This document shows, piece after piece, positions 54,985 through 64,000 of a DNA stretch of 64,000 nucleotides. Source of the stretch: Bradyrhizobium commune (GTDB lineage: Bacteria > Pseudomonadota > Alphaproteobacteria > Rhizobiales > Xanthobacteraceae); assembly GCF_015624505.1 (NCBI RefSeq), contig NZ_CP061379.1, forward strand, positions 4,464,001 through 4,528,000, in the 5' to 3' direction. Position numbers and translations under genes: made by a program. Within the stretch, counting starts at the first letter, position 1. Each line of letters starts with the position of its first letter. Under the pieces are notes generated by a model. It was given only the letters and a program-made list of their open reading frames with translations, was not told where the DNA came from and searched no databases.

Positions 54985-56004
54985 CTATTTCTTGAAGATG
55001 CCTGTGCGCCGCATGAACAGATAGGCGAGGCCGATCGAGCACACCATCATCGCAGCAGCCCAGAGGAAGCCCTCATCGACATCGGTGAGCGGCAGGCCCT
55101 TGGTGTTCATGCCGAAAATGCCGGTGATCAGCGTCGGCGGCAGCAGGAGCGTCGTCACGATCGACAGCGTGTGAAGGTGGCGGTTGCTCTCCTCCTCGTT
55201 CTTGAAGCGCAGCTCTTCCTCGAGCAGCCGGCTGCGTTCGCGGAGCTCGACGATGTCGTGATCGAGCCCGTCGAGCCGCTGCGCCAGCCTTGCGGCATGA
55301 ATGCGCAGGGACGGGGCCAAATGATCCGTGTTCTTCTGGTCGAGGCGGTGAAACAGCACGCGCAGGCCCGTGAGCTGGCGGTGCAGCCTGACGCAAGTCC
55401 GGCGCAGCCGGCCGAGGTTGCCGCGCATATCCGACTTCACATCGTCAGCGAGGATGCGCTCCTCGATGCCGTCGATCTCCTGTCCGAGCTTGTCGGCCAT
55501 CCGGTCCAGCGTGTCGGCGACCTCGTCGACGATCTTCTCCAGCAGACGAGCGACATTGTCGACGCGGTAGCCGCCTTCGAGCACCCGGCGGGTCGCATCC
55601 GCCGAGCAGAGCGCCTGGTGGCGGCCGGAGACGAGGAGATGCTCGGTCATGACGAAGCGCAGAAACGCGGTCTCCTCCGTCGGGCTGTCGATGTCACGGA
55701 CGAGGTCGGAGAACACACCGTAGACGCAACCGTCGATGACGTGGAGCTGCTGGAATGTGTCGTTGGACAGCAACAGCTCACGCGCGAGCGGCGGCAGGCT
55801 CGCGGCCGAAATCCACGGCTTCGCCCGCACGTCGTTCAGGTTGAAATGCAGCCAGAGCCGGCCGTCATGGCTGAACTCGATCCGCTGGTCGATCGGGAGC
55901 GGTTCCGCGCTGCCGTCGCTGTGCAGGCGGAACGCCCACACCAGGCCCGGTATAGCGGGTACGGCGTCCGATAACGCGCTGACAAGCTTTGCCGGCTCAG
56001 CCAT
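54985..56004 (-). CDS. CorA/ZntB-like metal transporter
   Basis: The 339-residue protein has a large cytoplasmic N-terminal domain with coiled-coil stretches (about residues 150-265). Two C-terminal membrane helices lie next to the G-M-N loop (I-F-G-M-N-T-K-G-L-P) of CorA-type channels. It transports divalent metal, Mg or Zn. The ZntB-like soluble domain is not diagnostic on sight. The ATG at 56004 has a GGGTGAG just upstream. It lies 18 bases upstream of the OprB gene. Confidence 0.85.
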   Translation of the reverse strand: MAEPAKLVSALSDAVPAIPGLVWAFRLHSDGSAEPLPIDQRIEFSHDGRLWLHFNLNDVRAKPWISAASLPPLARELLLSNDTFQQLHVIDGCVYGVFSDLVRDIDSPTEETAFLRFVMTEHLLVSGRHQALCSADATRRVLEGGYRVDNVARLLEKIVDEVADTLDRMADKLGQEIDGIEERILADDVKSDMRGNLGRLRRTCVRLHRQLTGLRVLFHRLDQKNTDHLAPSLRIHAARLAQRLDGLDHDIVELRERSRLLEEELRFKNEEESNRHLHTLSIVTTLLLPPTLITGIFGMNTKGLPLTDVDEGFLWAAAMMVCSIGLAYLFMRRTGIFKK

Positions 56005-56105
56005 GCTCACCCCCACAATGCAGCCCATGTCCGGGGGGCTTCGCCTCCTCCGGATCTCCCGCGGGTACTGAATTACGCCAGTGTTACAGTTTGATGATGG
56101 CCGCC

Positions 56106-56888
56106 CTATTCGGCGGCCATCCCCGTCGCGGCGGCCGCCTCGGCCTCCTTGACGTAGTCGTGCACGACGCGGCCGAACGGCAAGGTCAGGTCGGCGATGT
56201 AGTGATGCGCGCCGAGGCAGCGCCGCACCGGGAAATCGGCAACCGGTGCATTCACATGGGGAACCAGATGCAGCCGGCCTGGGCCGATCCAGGAGCCCTT
56301 CGGCACGATGTCGATCAGGTTGATCGCGACTAGCTGGCAGACTTCGAGATGGCCATCGACGCCGGGGATCATCTTCAGGTTGATCTGCGTCTTCGACAGC
56401 GTCGCGCGGGTGAGATCGCCGTTGCCGGCCATGCTCTCATGCTTGTAGCCCATCGTGCCCATGGCGACGAGCTGGCCGGCATATTCCAGCGTGCCCGTCA
56501 GCGTGTCCTTGACGATCTCGAGCTTGGGATGGGCGTACTTCTTGGGAAAGCCCCAGATCTCGCGGCCGGCGGCGATCGGCGGATCGTCGTCGAGATACAT
56601 CTGCGAGACGAAATTGACCTCCTCGCCGTTGAGGCGCGCGGGGATGACGAGGCCGGATTCGGTGTAGCTGCCGAAGCCGGAGGAGTCCGGCATCCTGATC
56701 CATTCATAGTGCACGATCGGCTGATCGATCGGCTCCAGCGGCTCGGGCAGGCCGCCGCGGATCAGGTCCGGATCGGTCTCATAGGTGATGACCAGGAATT
56801 CGCGGTTGACGAAGCGATAGGGCCCGGCCGGATAGCTCGGTCCGGCAGCCGGCATGGACGGAAGTCTGAGCAATTCTTCCCTGCGCAT
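56106..56888 (-). CDS. adc: acetoacetate decarboxylase
   Basis: The 260-residue enzyme carries the catalytic lysine pair in G-F-P-K-K-Y (near residue 115), preceded by R-E-I-W. In the known enzyme the first Lys forms the Schiff base with acetoacetate and the second lowers its pKa. The reaction releases acetone and CO2. The thiolase and patatin around it suggest ketone-body or PHB-linked metabolism. It is divergent from the patatin with 237 intergenic bases, in which no further gene was seen. Confidence 0.9.
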   Translation of the reverse strand: MRREELLRLPSMPAAGPSYPAGPYRFVNREFLVITYETDPDLIRGGLPEPLEPIDQPIVHYEWIRMPDSSGFGSYTESGLVIPARLNGEEVNFVSQMYLDDDPPIAAGREIWGFPKKYAHPKLEIVKDTLTGTLEYAGQLVAMGTMGYKHESMAGNGDLTRATLSKTQINLKMIPGVDGHLEVCQLVAINLIDIVPKGSWIGPGRLHLVPHVNAPVADFPVRRCLGAHHYIADLTLPFGRVVHDYVKEAEAAAATGMAAE

Positions 56889-57125
56889 CGCGGATCTCCT
56901 GTGTGATGTCTGTGATGTCGGCCCCGGCAGCTTCTCGCCTGATGCAAATGGCTAGCCGTCCTCATTGACTCCCATGTGAAGGATTTCCGTCAAGCCCACG
57001 ACCTCTGCCATTCCCGTATGAGTTGACGTGCATGCGAACGATGCACCGGCGCCAACTTTGTCATCACATCGTCACCGCGGGACGCAATCGTTTCCCCAGA
57101 TCATGCTCGGCAGGAGGCATCGGCC

Positions 57126-58319
57126 ATGGACGCCCGGACGTCGCAAGCGACACAGACGTCGCAACCGACCCATCAGACCCATCAGCCGCCCGCGCGAGGC
57201 TGGCGCCCCGAGCGCTGCGACCGCGTCGCGCTGGTGCTGCAAGGCGGCGGCGCGCTCGGCGCCTACCAGGCCGGCGTCTACCAGGCGCTGCACGAGGCCG
57301 GCATCGAGCCCGACTGGGTCTGCGGCGTCTCGATCGGCGCGATCAACTCCTCCATCATTGCCGGCAACAAGCCGGAGAAGCGGCTCGAAGCGTTGCGCAT
57401 CTTCTGGGAGCGTATCACCAACCGCAAGATCTGGCACTACACGCCCGACGGCGACATCTTCCGCCAATGGCGCAATCTCTACAGCTCCTGGATGACGTCC
57501 GCGATGGGCCAGCCGGGCTTCTTCACCCCGCACCAGGTCAATCCCTGGCTCAGCCCCGTCGGCGCCCGGACCGCGACGAGCTATTACGACACGGCGGCGC
57601 TCAAGGCGACCCTGCTCGAGCTCGTCGATTTCGACCTCATCAACGAGAAGAAGGTCCGCTTCGCGGTCGGCGCTGTGAACGTGCTCTCCGGCAACTTCAT
57701 CTATTTCGACAACGCCCATGACGACATCGAGCCGGAGCACATCATGGCCTCGGGCGCCCTGCCCCCGGCGCTGCCGATGGTGCGGATCGGCACCGATCAT
57801 TTCTGGGACGGCGGCATCGTCTCCAACACGCCGCTCCAGCATCTGCTCGACCAGGAGGATGCGCTCAATTCGCTGGTGTTCCAGGTCGACCTGTTCAGCG
57901 CGCGTGGCGTGCTGCCGCGCTCGATCCAGGACGTGATGGCCCGCCACAAGGACATCATGTATTCCTCGCGCACCCGCCACAACACCGACGTCTATCGCCG
58001 CAGCCACAATCTCAAGGTCCTGCTCTACAAGGCGCTGACGAAGATCCCGGACGAGCAGCTGTCCGACGAGGACCGACAGCTCAAGGCCAGCCTGCGCAAC
58101 ATGCCGGAGATCGCGATCCTGCATCTGATCTACCAGCAGAAGGCCTATGAGGGCGACGCCAAGGACCACGAGTTCTCGGGCACCTCGATGCGCGAGCACT
58201 GGACCTCAGGCTACGAGGACACCAAGCGCACGCTGAAGCGGCGCGACTGGATCAAGATGCCCGAGGAAGGCATGGGGCTCGTGGTGCACGACGTGCACCG
58301 GGAGACGGAGAGCGCGTAA
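57126..58319 (+). CDS. patatin-like phospholipase
   Basis: The 397-residue protein has the patatin oxyanion motif G-G-G-A-L-G near residue 42, the nucleophile in G-V-S-I-G-A near 68 and the catalytic dyad Asp in D-G-G near 226. The C-terminal part fits a DUF3734-like extension. It is a lipid acyl hydrolase, cytoplasmic by absence of a signal. Its context beside acetoacetate decarboxylase hints at PHB-granule or lipid turnover. Confidence 0.85.
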   Translation: MDARTSQATQTSQPTHQTHQPPARGWRPERCDRVALVLQGGGALGAYQAGVYQALHEAGIEPDWVCGVSIGAINSSIIAGNKPEKRLEALRIFWERITNRKIWHYTPDGDIFRQWRNLYSSWMTSAMGQPGFFTPHQVNPWLSPVGARTATSYYDTAALKATLLELVDFDLINEKKVRFAVGAVNVLSGNFIYFDNAHDDIEPEHIMASGALPPALPMVRIGTDHFWDGGIVSNTPLQHLLDQEDALNSLVFQVDLFSARGVLPRSIQDVMARHKDIMYSSRTRHNTDVYRRSHNLKVLLYKALTKIPDEQLSDEDRQLKASLRNMPEIAILHLIYQQKAYEGDAKDHEFSGTSMREHWTSGYEDTKRTLKRRDWIKMPEEGMGLVVHDVHRETESA

Positions 58320-58360
58320 GCGATGCGACGCGGGGCCAAAGCAATCGCCTTTTGCTCGAT

Positions 58361-58480
58361 GTCGTCCCGGCGAAGGCCGGGACCCATACGCTCAGAGTGC
58401 AGCCATAGCGCAAACTGATAACTCCGAGTTTTCGCCAAACCACTTCCGTGGTTATGGGTCCCGGCCTTCGCTGGGACGAC
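58361..58480. repeat. long palindromic intergenic repeat
   Basis: Arms of about 28 bases (GTCGTCCCGGCGAAGG to GGGACCCATA, and the inverted copy at 58453-58480) match with one difference. The centre is about 65 bases. Confidence 0.88.
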
Positions 58481-58483
58481 GGC

Positions 58484-58843
58484 CGGGAGCTAGTCCGCGC
58501 TGCCAATACAAAAATGCGAAAACAACCCCATGCACAGTAGCCGGGCGTGGCGGATCAATGTGACTTACGCTTTCCCGAAGAGAATTTGACTCGTCGGGCA
58601 AAACAGGGGCATGATGTCATCATTGCAAAATCGCACGATCGCTCCGCTCCGCGCTGACCGGCGACGTGGCCAGGCGACGCCCCGTACCATAATCTGCTTC
58701 AGGTTCTGCCTGAACTCCGGTTCCGCATCACCTGACGCTTAAGCGGTTTTGCTTCAATTGACCTCGGGTCCCGCGGCGCCGAGCTAGACTGCGAGCGCGC
58801 GACGACGCTCCAGCACCACGCAAAGACATCCATGGAGATCATG
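58484..58843. other. non-coding stretch upstream of the aldehyde dehydrogenase
   Basis: No gene was supported across this 360-base interval, which follows the palindrome. Part of it (about 58508-58625) resembles a block I recall as recurrent between Bradyrhizobium genes, but no second copy occurs in this window. The remainder presumably contains the dehydrogenase promoter; no strong sites stood out. Confidence 0.35.
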
Positions 58844-60217
58844 ATGCTCAAAGTTGTCCAGGCCTTCGACCGCAAGGAGATCACCGAGCTCGCCAGTGAC
58901 GACGCCGCCGCGCTGGAGGCCAAGTTCGAGACCGCACGAAAACTGCTCGCGGACCGGAAGGCCTGGCTGAAGCCGCATCAGCGCATCGCCATTCTCCACA
59001 AGCTCGCTGATCTCGTTGCCGAGAAGCGACAGGACTTTGGCATTCTGATCGCACGAGAGGGCGGAAAGCCGCTGACGGACGCGTTGATCGAGACGGACCG
59101 GGCGATCGACGGCATCCGCTCGGCGGCGGATTTTCTGCGAACCCGCGGCGGGGTCGAGATCCCGATGGGCCTCACGCCTGCGAGCGACGGCCGGCGGGCA
59201 TGGACGATCAAGGAACCCATCGGCATCGTTGCGGCAATCTCAGCCTTCAATCATCCCCTCAACCTGATCGTTCACCAGCTCGCGCCAGCGATCGCGACCG
59301 GTTGCCCGGTGATCGTCAAGCCCGCGGGCACAACGCCCCTATGCTGCGTCGAACTGGTGAAGCTCATTCACAAGGCCGGCATGCCGGAAGGCTGGGTTCA
59401 GACGTTTCTGCCGGAGGATCACAGCCTTCCGGAAAAATTTGCGACGGACCCGCGCGTCGCCTTCCTGAGCTTCATCGGTTCGGCGCGCGTCGGCTGGCAT
59501 CTGCGATCAGTCATCACCCCCGGCGCGCGCTGCGCGCTCGAGCACGGCGGTGTCGCTCCCCTCATCATCGACCGCAGCGCCGACCTCGACAAAATCGTCG
59601 AGCCGATCGTCAAGGGTGGGTATTACCACGCCGGGCAAGTCTGCGTGTCGGTCCAGCGCATCTATGTTCACTCTTCGCTTCAGAAGGAATTCATCGACAG
59701 GATGGCGGCGCGGGTCGAGGCGCTCAGGGTGGGAGATCCGACGCTCCCCGAGACCGAGGTCGGACCGTTGATTACGCCGCAAGAGGCCAACCGGGTCGAA
59801 GGCTGGATTGCCGAAGCAACATCGGCCGGGACACGCCAGATCGGCGGCGGACGGCTGAGCGAGACCACGCTCAAGCCGTCGATCCTGATTTCGCCACCGC
59901 GTGATGCAAAAGTTTCGACGCTCGAGGTGTTCGGCCCGGTGACCTGCATCTACCCCTTCGAGCACATCGACGATGCGATCAACGAGGCCAACTCGCTTCC
60001 CGTCTCGTTCCAGTCCGCCATCTTCACGCGCGATCTCGCGGTTGCACTCGATGCGGCGGAACGCCTCGACGCCGCGGCAGTGATGATCAACGACCATACC
60101 GCTTTCCGCACCGACTGGATGCCTTTCGCCGGCCGCCGCGTCTCAGGACATGGCGTCGGCGGTATTCCCTACACGATGCATGAGATGACGGCCGAGAAGA
60201 TGATCGTGTTCAAGTAG
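58844..60217 (+). CDS. aldehyde dehydrogenase family protein
   Basis: About 457 residues. It has the catalytic Cys in G-Q-V-C-V-S near residue 268, the general-base Glu in L-E-H-G-G-V-A-P (the usual L-E-L-G-G-K has been changed), and Asn in A-F-N-H-P-L-N. It should oxidise an aldehyde with NAD(P). No neighbouring pathway genes identify the substrate. The ATG at 58844 is preferred: GGAG precedes it by six bases; 58832 is an alternative. Confidence 0.88.
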   Translation: MLKVVQAFDRKEITELASDDAAALEAKFETARKLLADRKAWLKPHQRIAILHKLADLVAEKRQDFGILIAREGGKPLTDALIETDRAIDGIRSAADFLRTRGGVEIPMGLTPASDGRRAWTIKEPIGIVAAISAFNHPLNLIVHQLAPAIATGCPVIVKPAGTTPLCCVELVKLIHKAGMPEGWVQTFLPEDHSLPEKFATDPRVAFLSFIGSARVGWHLRSVITPGARCALEHGGVAPLIIDRSADLDKIVEPIVKGGYYHAGQVCVSVQRIYVHSSLQKEFIDRMAARVEALRVGDPTLPETEVGPLITPQEANRVEGWIAEATSAGTRQIGGGRLSETTLKPSILISPPRDAKVSTLEVFGPVTCIYPFEHIDDAINEANSLPVSFQSAIFTRDLAVALDAAERLDAAAVMINDHTAFRTDWMPFAGRRVSGHGVGGIPYTMHEMTAEKMIVFK

Positions 60218-60463
60218 ATGCCGGGATCGGCATCAATGCATCGTGCCGCAAATGTTCGACAAGGTCGGCGGCGTCGCGGCCGCGCGGAACTCCAACGCGG
60301 ACAGCTCCGCATCACATATCGTTTATCGTAGTGTTACATAGCGTGTCTTATTGTGTCTCCGCGAGAGTCCAGCACGTAGCTTAATCGGCCGTATCGACAC
60401 CCTCTGACGTCCACGCGTCAGGGGCTGGTTTGCTATGGCCTCGTTTTTAATGCGGAGGAAACG

Positions 60464-63007
60464 GTGAACAGATTTCTGAATCACACTTCGTCATTGCACA
60501 ATCGGCTATTCGGAGTGGCAGCGATGGCTGCGACGGTGCTCTGGCTGACGCCGGCGAGCGCCGAGGAGCACGAGCGCAAATCCTGCCAGCTCGGATCGCC
60601 CGGTCACGAGGTAAAGCACGTCATCTACATCCAGTTCGACAACGTGCACCTCACGCGCGACAACCCCAACGTTCCGTCCGATCTGGAGCAGATGCCGCAC
60701 CTCTACAATTTCCTGAAGGACAACGGCACGCTCCTGAACAAGCACTACACCGTGCTGATCTCGCATACGACCGCCGGCATCACGAGCTCCTTGACCGGCC
60801 TCTATCCCGACCGGATGGGGCTCACGGTCACCAACTCCTATGACTATTACAATCCCGCCACCGGCGTTCCGACCTTCACGTCGGCATTCAAATATTGGAC
60901 CGCTCCGGTTGCCGCGCCGATCGATTCCCGCCCGAACATGATCACGACCGGCGGCAAGAACACGCCCGCCCCGTGGGTGACCTACACAAGGGCCGGCTGC
61001 GACGTCGGCTACGTTCCGACCGCGAACGCCGTGCTCGAGAACGCTGTGGCCGGCGCGTTCAAGGCCGGTCCGACCGATCTCTTTTCCGCGGCCAACGCCG
61101 GCGATACCCAGATCGACCTGTTCAGCAACAAGGGCTTCAACGTCGGGGATACGATCGTCATCGATCAGGGCGCCAATCAGGAAACCGCCAAAATCGACCA
61201 TTTTTCCGGTTTCTTTACGGTCCTGACGAGCCCGCTGACCAAGAGCCATGCGCAGAATGTGAGCGTCTGGGAACCGGCCGCGGATCCGATTGACCGCACC
61301 GGGGACATCACGACGATCTTCGGCGCCAATTCGTCTGAGTGGCTCGACGCGCTCGACTCGCAGGAAGCGCCATTCGGCTCGGCCGCGGCGGCGAAGGCGA
61401 CGACGGACTTCGTCGGCATTGCAGTGCATTGCGGCAACGGCAGGACAAGCCTCTGCGCAAGCACCTCCACCGCGCGGCCCGACCTGCTGCCGGATGAGCC
61501 GGGCGGGTACCAGAATTTCCGTGCTCTGTTCGGGGCGAAGTACGTCAACCCGGCGATCACGCACGGCTCGCCGTCGGTGAATGACATCAACGGCGCGCCG
61601 ATTACCGACCAGTTCGGGCATCCGGGCTTCCCGGGCTTCGATTCGATGTCGGCGGCGGTCACCCTGGGCTATGTGGCCCAAATGCAGGAGGCCGGCATTC
61701 CCGTCACCTACGCCTACATCTCCGACCTCCACGACAACCACGCCGGCGGCGGTGCCTACGGACCCGGCGAGGCCGACTATGTCGCGGCGCTGAAGAGCTA
61801 TGACGACGCGTTCGCGAAATTCTTCGCCCGGCTCGCCACGGCCGGCATCAACAAGAACAACACCCTGTTTATCGTCACGGCGGACGAGAACGATCATTTC
61901 GCCGGCCAGCAGGCGCAAAATTGCAACGGCGTGACGACCGCGTGCGTCTACAACGCGGCCTCGGGCAACCCGCGCCATGGCCGGTTCGATCTGACCAACA
62001 ACGGCCAGGACGTCTCGACCTGGACCGGGCCGTCGACATGGCCGCCGGCCACGGCCAACGGACCGCTTGTCGGCGAGGTCGGCTACAACATGTCCTGGCT
62101 GATCGGCTCCAAGATCAATGGCACAGGCTACGACATCTCGTTCGACTCGGCGCCGAGCTTCTACATCTACGGCCAGCCGCAGGCGTTCGATGCCACCGGG
62201 CACGTTGTCGTCAACCCGGTCCTGCGCGCCTTCGAGAAGGCAGCGGCGGGCCTGAAGGCGTTCGATCCCTATGTCGATGCCACGCAGCTGACGCCGGTCG
62301 CGAACTACCTCGTGGACGGGCCGACGCTGAAGGCGCTGCACATGATCAACGCCGATCCGCAGCGGACCATGTCGTTCACGATGTTCTCAAAGCCGGACTA
62401 TTACTTCCAGACGTTCAGCCCCTGCCCGGGAAAGAGTCAGGGCTGCTTGAACGACGCCTTTGCCTGGATCCACGGCGACTATTCGAACGATATCGGTCAG
62501 ACCTGGCTTGGAATGGCCGGCCCCGGCGTGAAGAACGGCGCGATCGACGACACGACCTGGACCGATCACACCGACATCGTCCCGACAGTGAACACCCTGC
62601 TCGGGCTGAAGCCGGACTATCAGGCGGACGGACGCGTAATCGCGCAGATCCTCCATCCGTCGGTAGCCAGGGGCCGGGATGGCGAGGCGCATACGCGACT
62701 GGGTGACCTCTACAAGCAACTCAATGCACCCTACGGCGCGTTCGCCCACGCGCTGATTGTCGCCTCGACAGCGGCAATCAAGGCCGACGATGCGACCTAC
62801 CTGTCCGTCGAGCTGAAGATCCAGGCGTTGACCACGCAGCGCGACGCGCTTGCACAGCAGATGAAGGACGTGCTCGACCCGCAACCGGTCGGGGAAGGCC
62901 GCGACGAGCGCGACGAAGCCCGCTTCGGCCCCAACGGCCACTCCGTGCAGCTGATCGGCGAAGGTTTCAAACTGCTCGCTGCGGCGCAGTCGCTCGCCGG
63001 TCTGTAA
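60464..63007 (+). CDS. exported alkaline-phosphatase-superfamily phosphoesterase
   Basis: The 847-residue protein has a signal peptide (hydrophobic about residues 14-30, ending A-S-A). It has the metal/nucleophile motif S-H-T-T-A-G-I-T-S-S (100-109) preceded by Q-F-D-N (Asp59) and followed by L-Y-P-D-R. Later metal-binding stretches S-D-L-H-D-N-H, T-A-D-E-N-D-H and T-D-H-T-D complete the alkaline phosphatase/arylsulfatase-type site. It is periplasmic or secreted, and the substrate is unknown. A 14-base-stem terminator follows. Confidence 0.8.
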   Translation: MNRFLNHTSSLHNRLFGVAAMAATVLWLTPASAEEHERKSCQLGSPGHEVKHVIYIQFDNVHLTRDNPNVPSDLEQMPHLYNFLKDNGTLLNKHYTVLISHTTAGITSSLTGLYPDRMGLTVTNSYDYYNPATGVPTFTSAFKYWTAPVAAPIDSRPNMITTGGKNTPAPWVTYTRAGCDVGYVPTANAVLENAVAGAFKAGPTDLFSAANAGDTQIDLFSNKGFNVGDTIVIDQGANQETAKIDHFSGFFTVLTSPLTKSHAQNVSVWEPAADPIDRTGDITTIFGANSSEWLDALDSQEAPFGSAAAAKATTDFVGIAVHCGNGRTSLCASTSTARPDLLPDEPGGYQNFRALFGAKYVNPAITHGSPSVNDINGAPITDQFGHPGFPGFDSMSAAVTLGYVAQMQEAGIPVTYAYISDLHDNHAGGGAYGPGEADYVAALKSYDDAFAKFFARLATAGINKNNTLFIVTADENDHFAGQQAQNCNGVTTACVYNAASGNPRHGRFDLTNNGQDVSTWTGPSTWPPATANGPLVGEVGYNMSWLIGSKINGTGYDISFDSAPSFYIYGQPQAFDATGHVVVNPVLRAFEKAAAGLKAFDPYVDATQLTPVANYLVDGPTLKALHMINADPQRTMSFTMFSKPDYYFQTFSPCPGKSQGCLNDAFAWIHGDYSNDIGQTWLGMAGPGVKNGAIDDTTWTDHTDIVPTVNTLLGLKPDYQADGRVIAQILHPSVARGRDGEAHTRLGDLYKQLNAPYGAFAHALIVASTAAIKADDATYLSVELKIQALTTQRDALAQQMKDVLDPQPVGEGRDERDEARFGPNGHSVQLIGEGFKLLAAAQSLAGL

Positions 63008-63023
63008 GCACCAACGCGGCAGA

Positions 63024-63070
63024 AAGGGCTCGAACTCGCAGCACGCGCGGAGTTCGAGCCCTTGATTTTG
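63024..63070 (+). terminator. intrinsic terminator of the phosphoesterase gene
   Basis: AAGGGCTCGAACTC (63024-63037) and GAGTTCGAGCCCTT (63050-63063) form a perfect 14-base stem with a 12-base loop, followed by GATTTTG. It lies 16 bases after the stop codon. Confidence 0.9.
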
Positions 63071-63155
63071 CAGCCATCGCACCAACGCGCTTCAACGTAT
63101 GTGGCGCGTCCAGGGTTTCACGGAGCCCAGCCCGCAACGAAGAAACTATACGGAC

Positions 63156-63260
63156 CTAAAGCGCGATGAGATCGGGATGAATCATCATCGCGCTTTAGGT
63201 TGTTGTTTGAGCATGATCTTTTCGGAAAACCGCTTCGCACTTTTCCGGATCATGCTTTAG
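63156..63260. repeat. double-hairpin intergenic repeat
   Basis: The first hairpin is CTAAAGCGCGATGA and TCATCGCGCTTTAG (63156-63198, perfect 14-base arms). The second is GCATGATC/GATCATGC with inner CGGAAAA/TTTTCCG. Its right end supplies the TAA stop of the TadE-like gene (63257-63259). Confidence 0.85.
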
Positions 63261-63919
63261 CAGCTCTTCTGCTGCAAATGCTGGATGCAGGTACAGCCCG
63301 TCGTCGCCGGGTACTTCACGTCGTAATAAGGAAAGCTCGACGTGGTCGGGCTGTTGGTCGAGCAGCGCGGAAACAGGTAATAGCTGTCGGACAGGGTGAC
63401 GCTGCCGGCGATCGTGTAGCCGAGATTGGGCGTGTAGACATAGGACACCTCGCTCAGGATGAGCGAGATGTTGGCATTGTTGGAGCTGTTCGTGCCGGTC
63501 GCGGTGAAAGCCGACAAGGTCATCGCCTGCCCCACGGGCCTTGCGCCGGTCGAGCTGGTCGACTTGCTCCATTGGACCGTCGCATTGCCGTTGGCGTCGG
63601 TGGAAACCTCGGAGACCGTGATCGTCATCAGTGAGGCTCCGCCACTGGCGGTGATGGGATAGGGAGCCATGATGGCCGTCGCCGCCCCAAGGATCCCGGT
63701 CATCTGCGATGCCGTGACCTGCGTGTTTTGCGAGATCATGTCGGCGACACTGTGCGCGGTCGCGCTGACCTTGACGTTCATGGCCATGCCGTTGCCGAGC
63801 TCGACGCCGCCGACATAGAGCACCAGCATGAACGGGGTCACGATGGCGAACTCGGTTGCCGCAACGCCGCGAACGTCGGTCCACAGGTTCCGTGCGCGAA
63901 ACGACAGGCCGGCAATCAT
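63257..63919 (-). CDS. TadE/TadG-like pilus assembly protein
   Basis: The 220-residue protein begins with the short cytoplasmic R-G-V-A-A-T-E-F-A-I followed by one hydrophobic helix (about residues 27-45), the TadE-type pre-pseudopilin layout with the conserved Glu. The rest is extracytoplasmic and Thr/Ser-rich. A second pilus-type gene ends three bases upstream, so both belong to a Tad-like cluster that continues beyond the right edge. Its stop lies in the adjacent repeat. Confidence 0.75.
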   Translation of the reverse strand: MIAGLSFRARNLWTDVRGVAATEFAIVTPFMLVLYVGGVELGNGMAMNVKVSATAHSVADMISQNTQVTASQMTGILGAATAIMAPYPITASGGASLMTITVSEVSTDANGNATVQWSKSTSSTGARPVGQAMTLSAFTATGTNSSNNANISLILSEVSYVYTPNLGYTIAGSVTLSDSYYLFPRCSTNSPTTSSFPYYDVKYPATTGCTCIQHLQQKSC

Positions 63920-63921
63920 CG

Positions 63922-64000
63922 CTAGCTCCCTGGCTCGTTCTGGAACGCGGCGGACGACATCATCAGCCGGTTGCCGTTGGACATATTCGAAAGATTGAAA
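63922..64000 (-). CDS. C-terminus of a further pilus-type protein (cut by window edge)
   Basis: 25 codons are open on the minus strand up to the right edge, ending ...S-S-A-A-F-Q-N-E-P-G-S-stop at 63922-63924. The stop precedes the TadE-like start by two bases, and the tail resembles TadE C-termini. The assignment rests mostly on this linkage. Confidence 0.5.
   Translation of the reverse strand, partial: FNLSNMSNGNRLMMSSAAFQNEPGS

Noticed and set aside
60506..62341. 611-codon minus-strand open frame opposite the phosphoesterase
   Set aside because: Antisense shadow of an exported enzyme with visible catalytic motifs.

Overview
The window looks like chromosomal DNA of a Bradyrhizobium-type alphaproteobacterium. 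The basis is high GC with strong G/C third positions, many long palindromic intergenic repeats of kinds I associate with Bradyrhizobium, and gene content such as a divergently regulated valine-degradation operon, form II CoxL-type molybdoenzyme, OprB porin and Tad pilus proteins. No rRNA, tRNA, CRISPR array, intact transposase or prophage was recognised.

Layout. 1-9.3 kb is a regulator-rich patch: a hydrolase tail, a TetR regulator with a small membrane protein sharing an operator, a peptide-deformylase-like gene that has lost metal ligands, a GFA-type zinc protein, a Tat-exported epoxide-hydrolase-like enzyme, two LysR and one AraC regulators, an SDR, a broken NADPH-oxidoreductase next to short inverted/direct repeats, and a type II toxin-antitoxin pair with an autoregulatory palindrome, plus a second degraded toxin copy. 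9.3-21 kb is mostly core: guaA, a cupin, a cold-shock gene with a clear promoter and long leader, an RsmB-like rRNA methyltransferase, a MAPEG protein, a metallophosphoesterase, an oxidoreductase, a chemoreceptor and guaB. 21.4-27.7 kb holds an MFS exporter, then a tandem segmental duplication carrying two Tat-exported SGNH/GDSL hydrolase paralogues and one intact plus one mostly deleted methyltransferase gene. 27.7-37.8 kb has rlmE, a Ppx/GppA phosphatase, an orphan CoxL-like molybdoenzyme, a DUF5107-like exported protein with a hotdog protein, a DUF188 protein, an ABC-F ATPase and a D-threonine-aldolase/D-serine-dehydratase-like enzyme.

37.9-48.1 kb is a long minus-strand operon for branched-chain (valine) acyl-CoA degradation: methylmalonate-semialdehyde dehydrogenase, acyl-CoA dehydrogenase, 3-hydroxyisobutyryl-CoA hydrolase, 3-hydroxyisobutyrate dehydrogenase, acyl-CoA synthetase, MaoC hydratase, SDR and a flavoprotein. 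It is read divergently from a LysR regulator, with a perfect palindrome between them. 48.2-64 kb continues with acyl-CoA and transport functions: TetR, thioesterase, enoyl-CoA hydratase, thiolase, MFS permease, OprB porin, CorA-like transporter, acetoacetate decarboxylase, patatin, aldehyde dehydrogenase, a large exported alkaline-phosphatase-superfamily enzyme, and two TadE/G-like pilus proteins running off the right edge.

The most noteworthy signals are the duplicated SGNH hydrolases, in which one copy has Ala where the oxyanion-hole Asn belongs; the metal-ligand-deficient deformylase homologue; the recurrent provision of stop codons by intergenic palindromes; and a flavoprotein gene whose only sensible start is CTG in a CTGA overlap. 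No clearly new multi-gene system was found.
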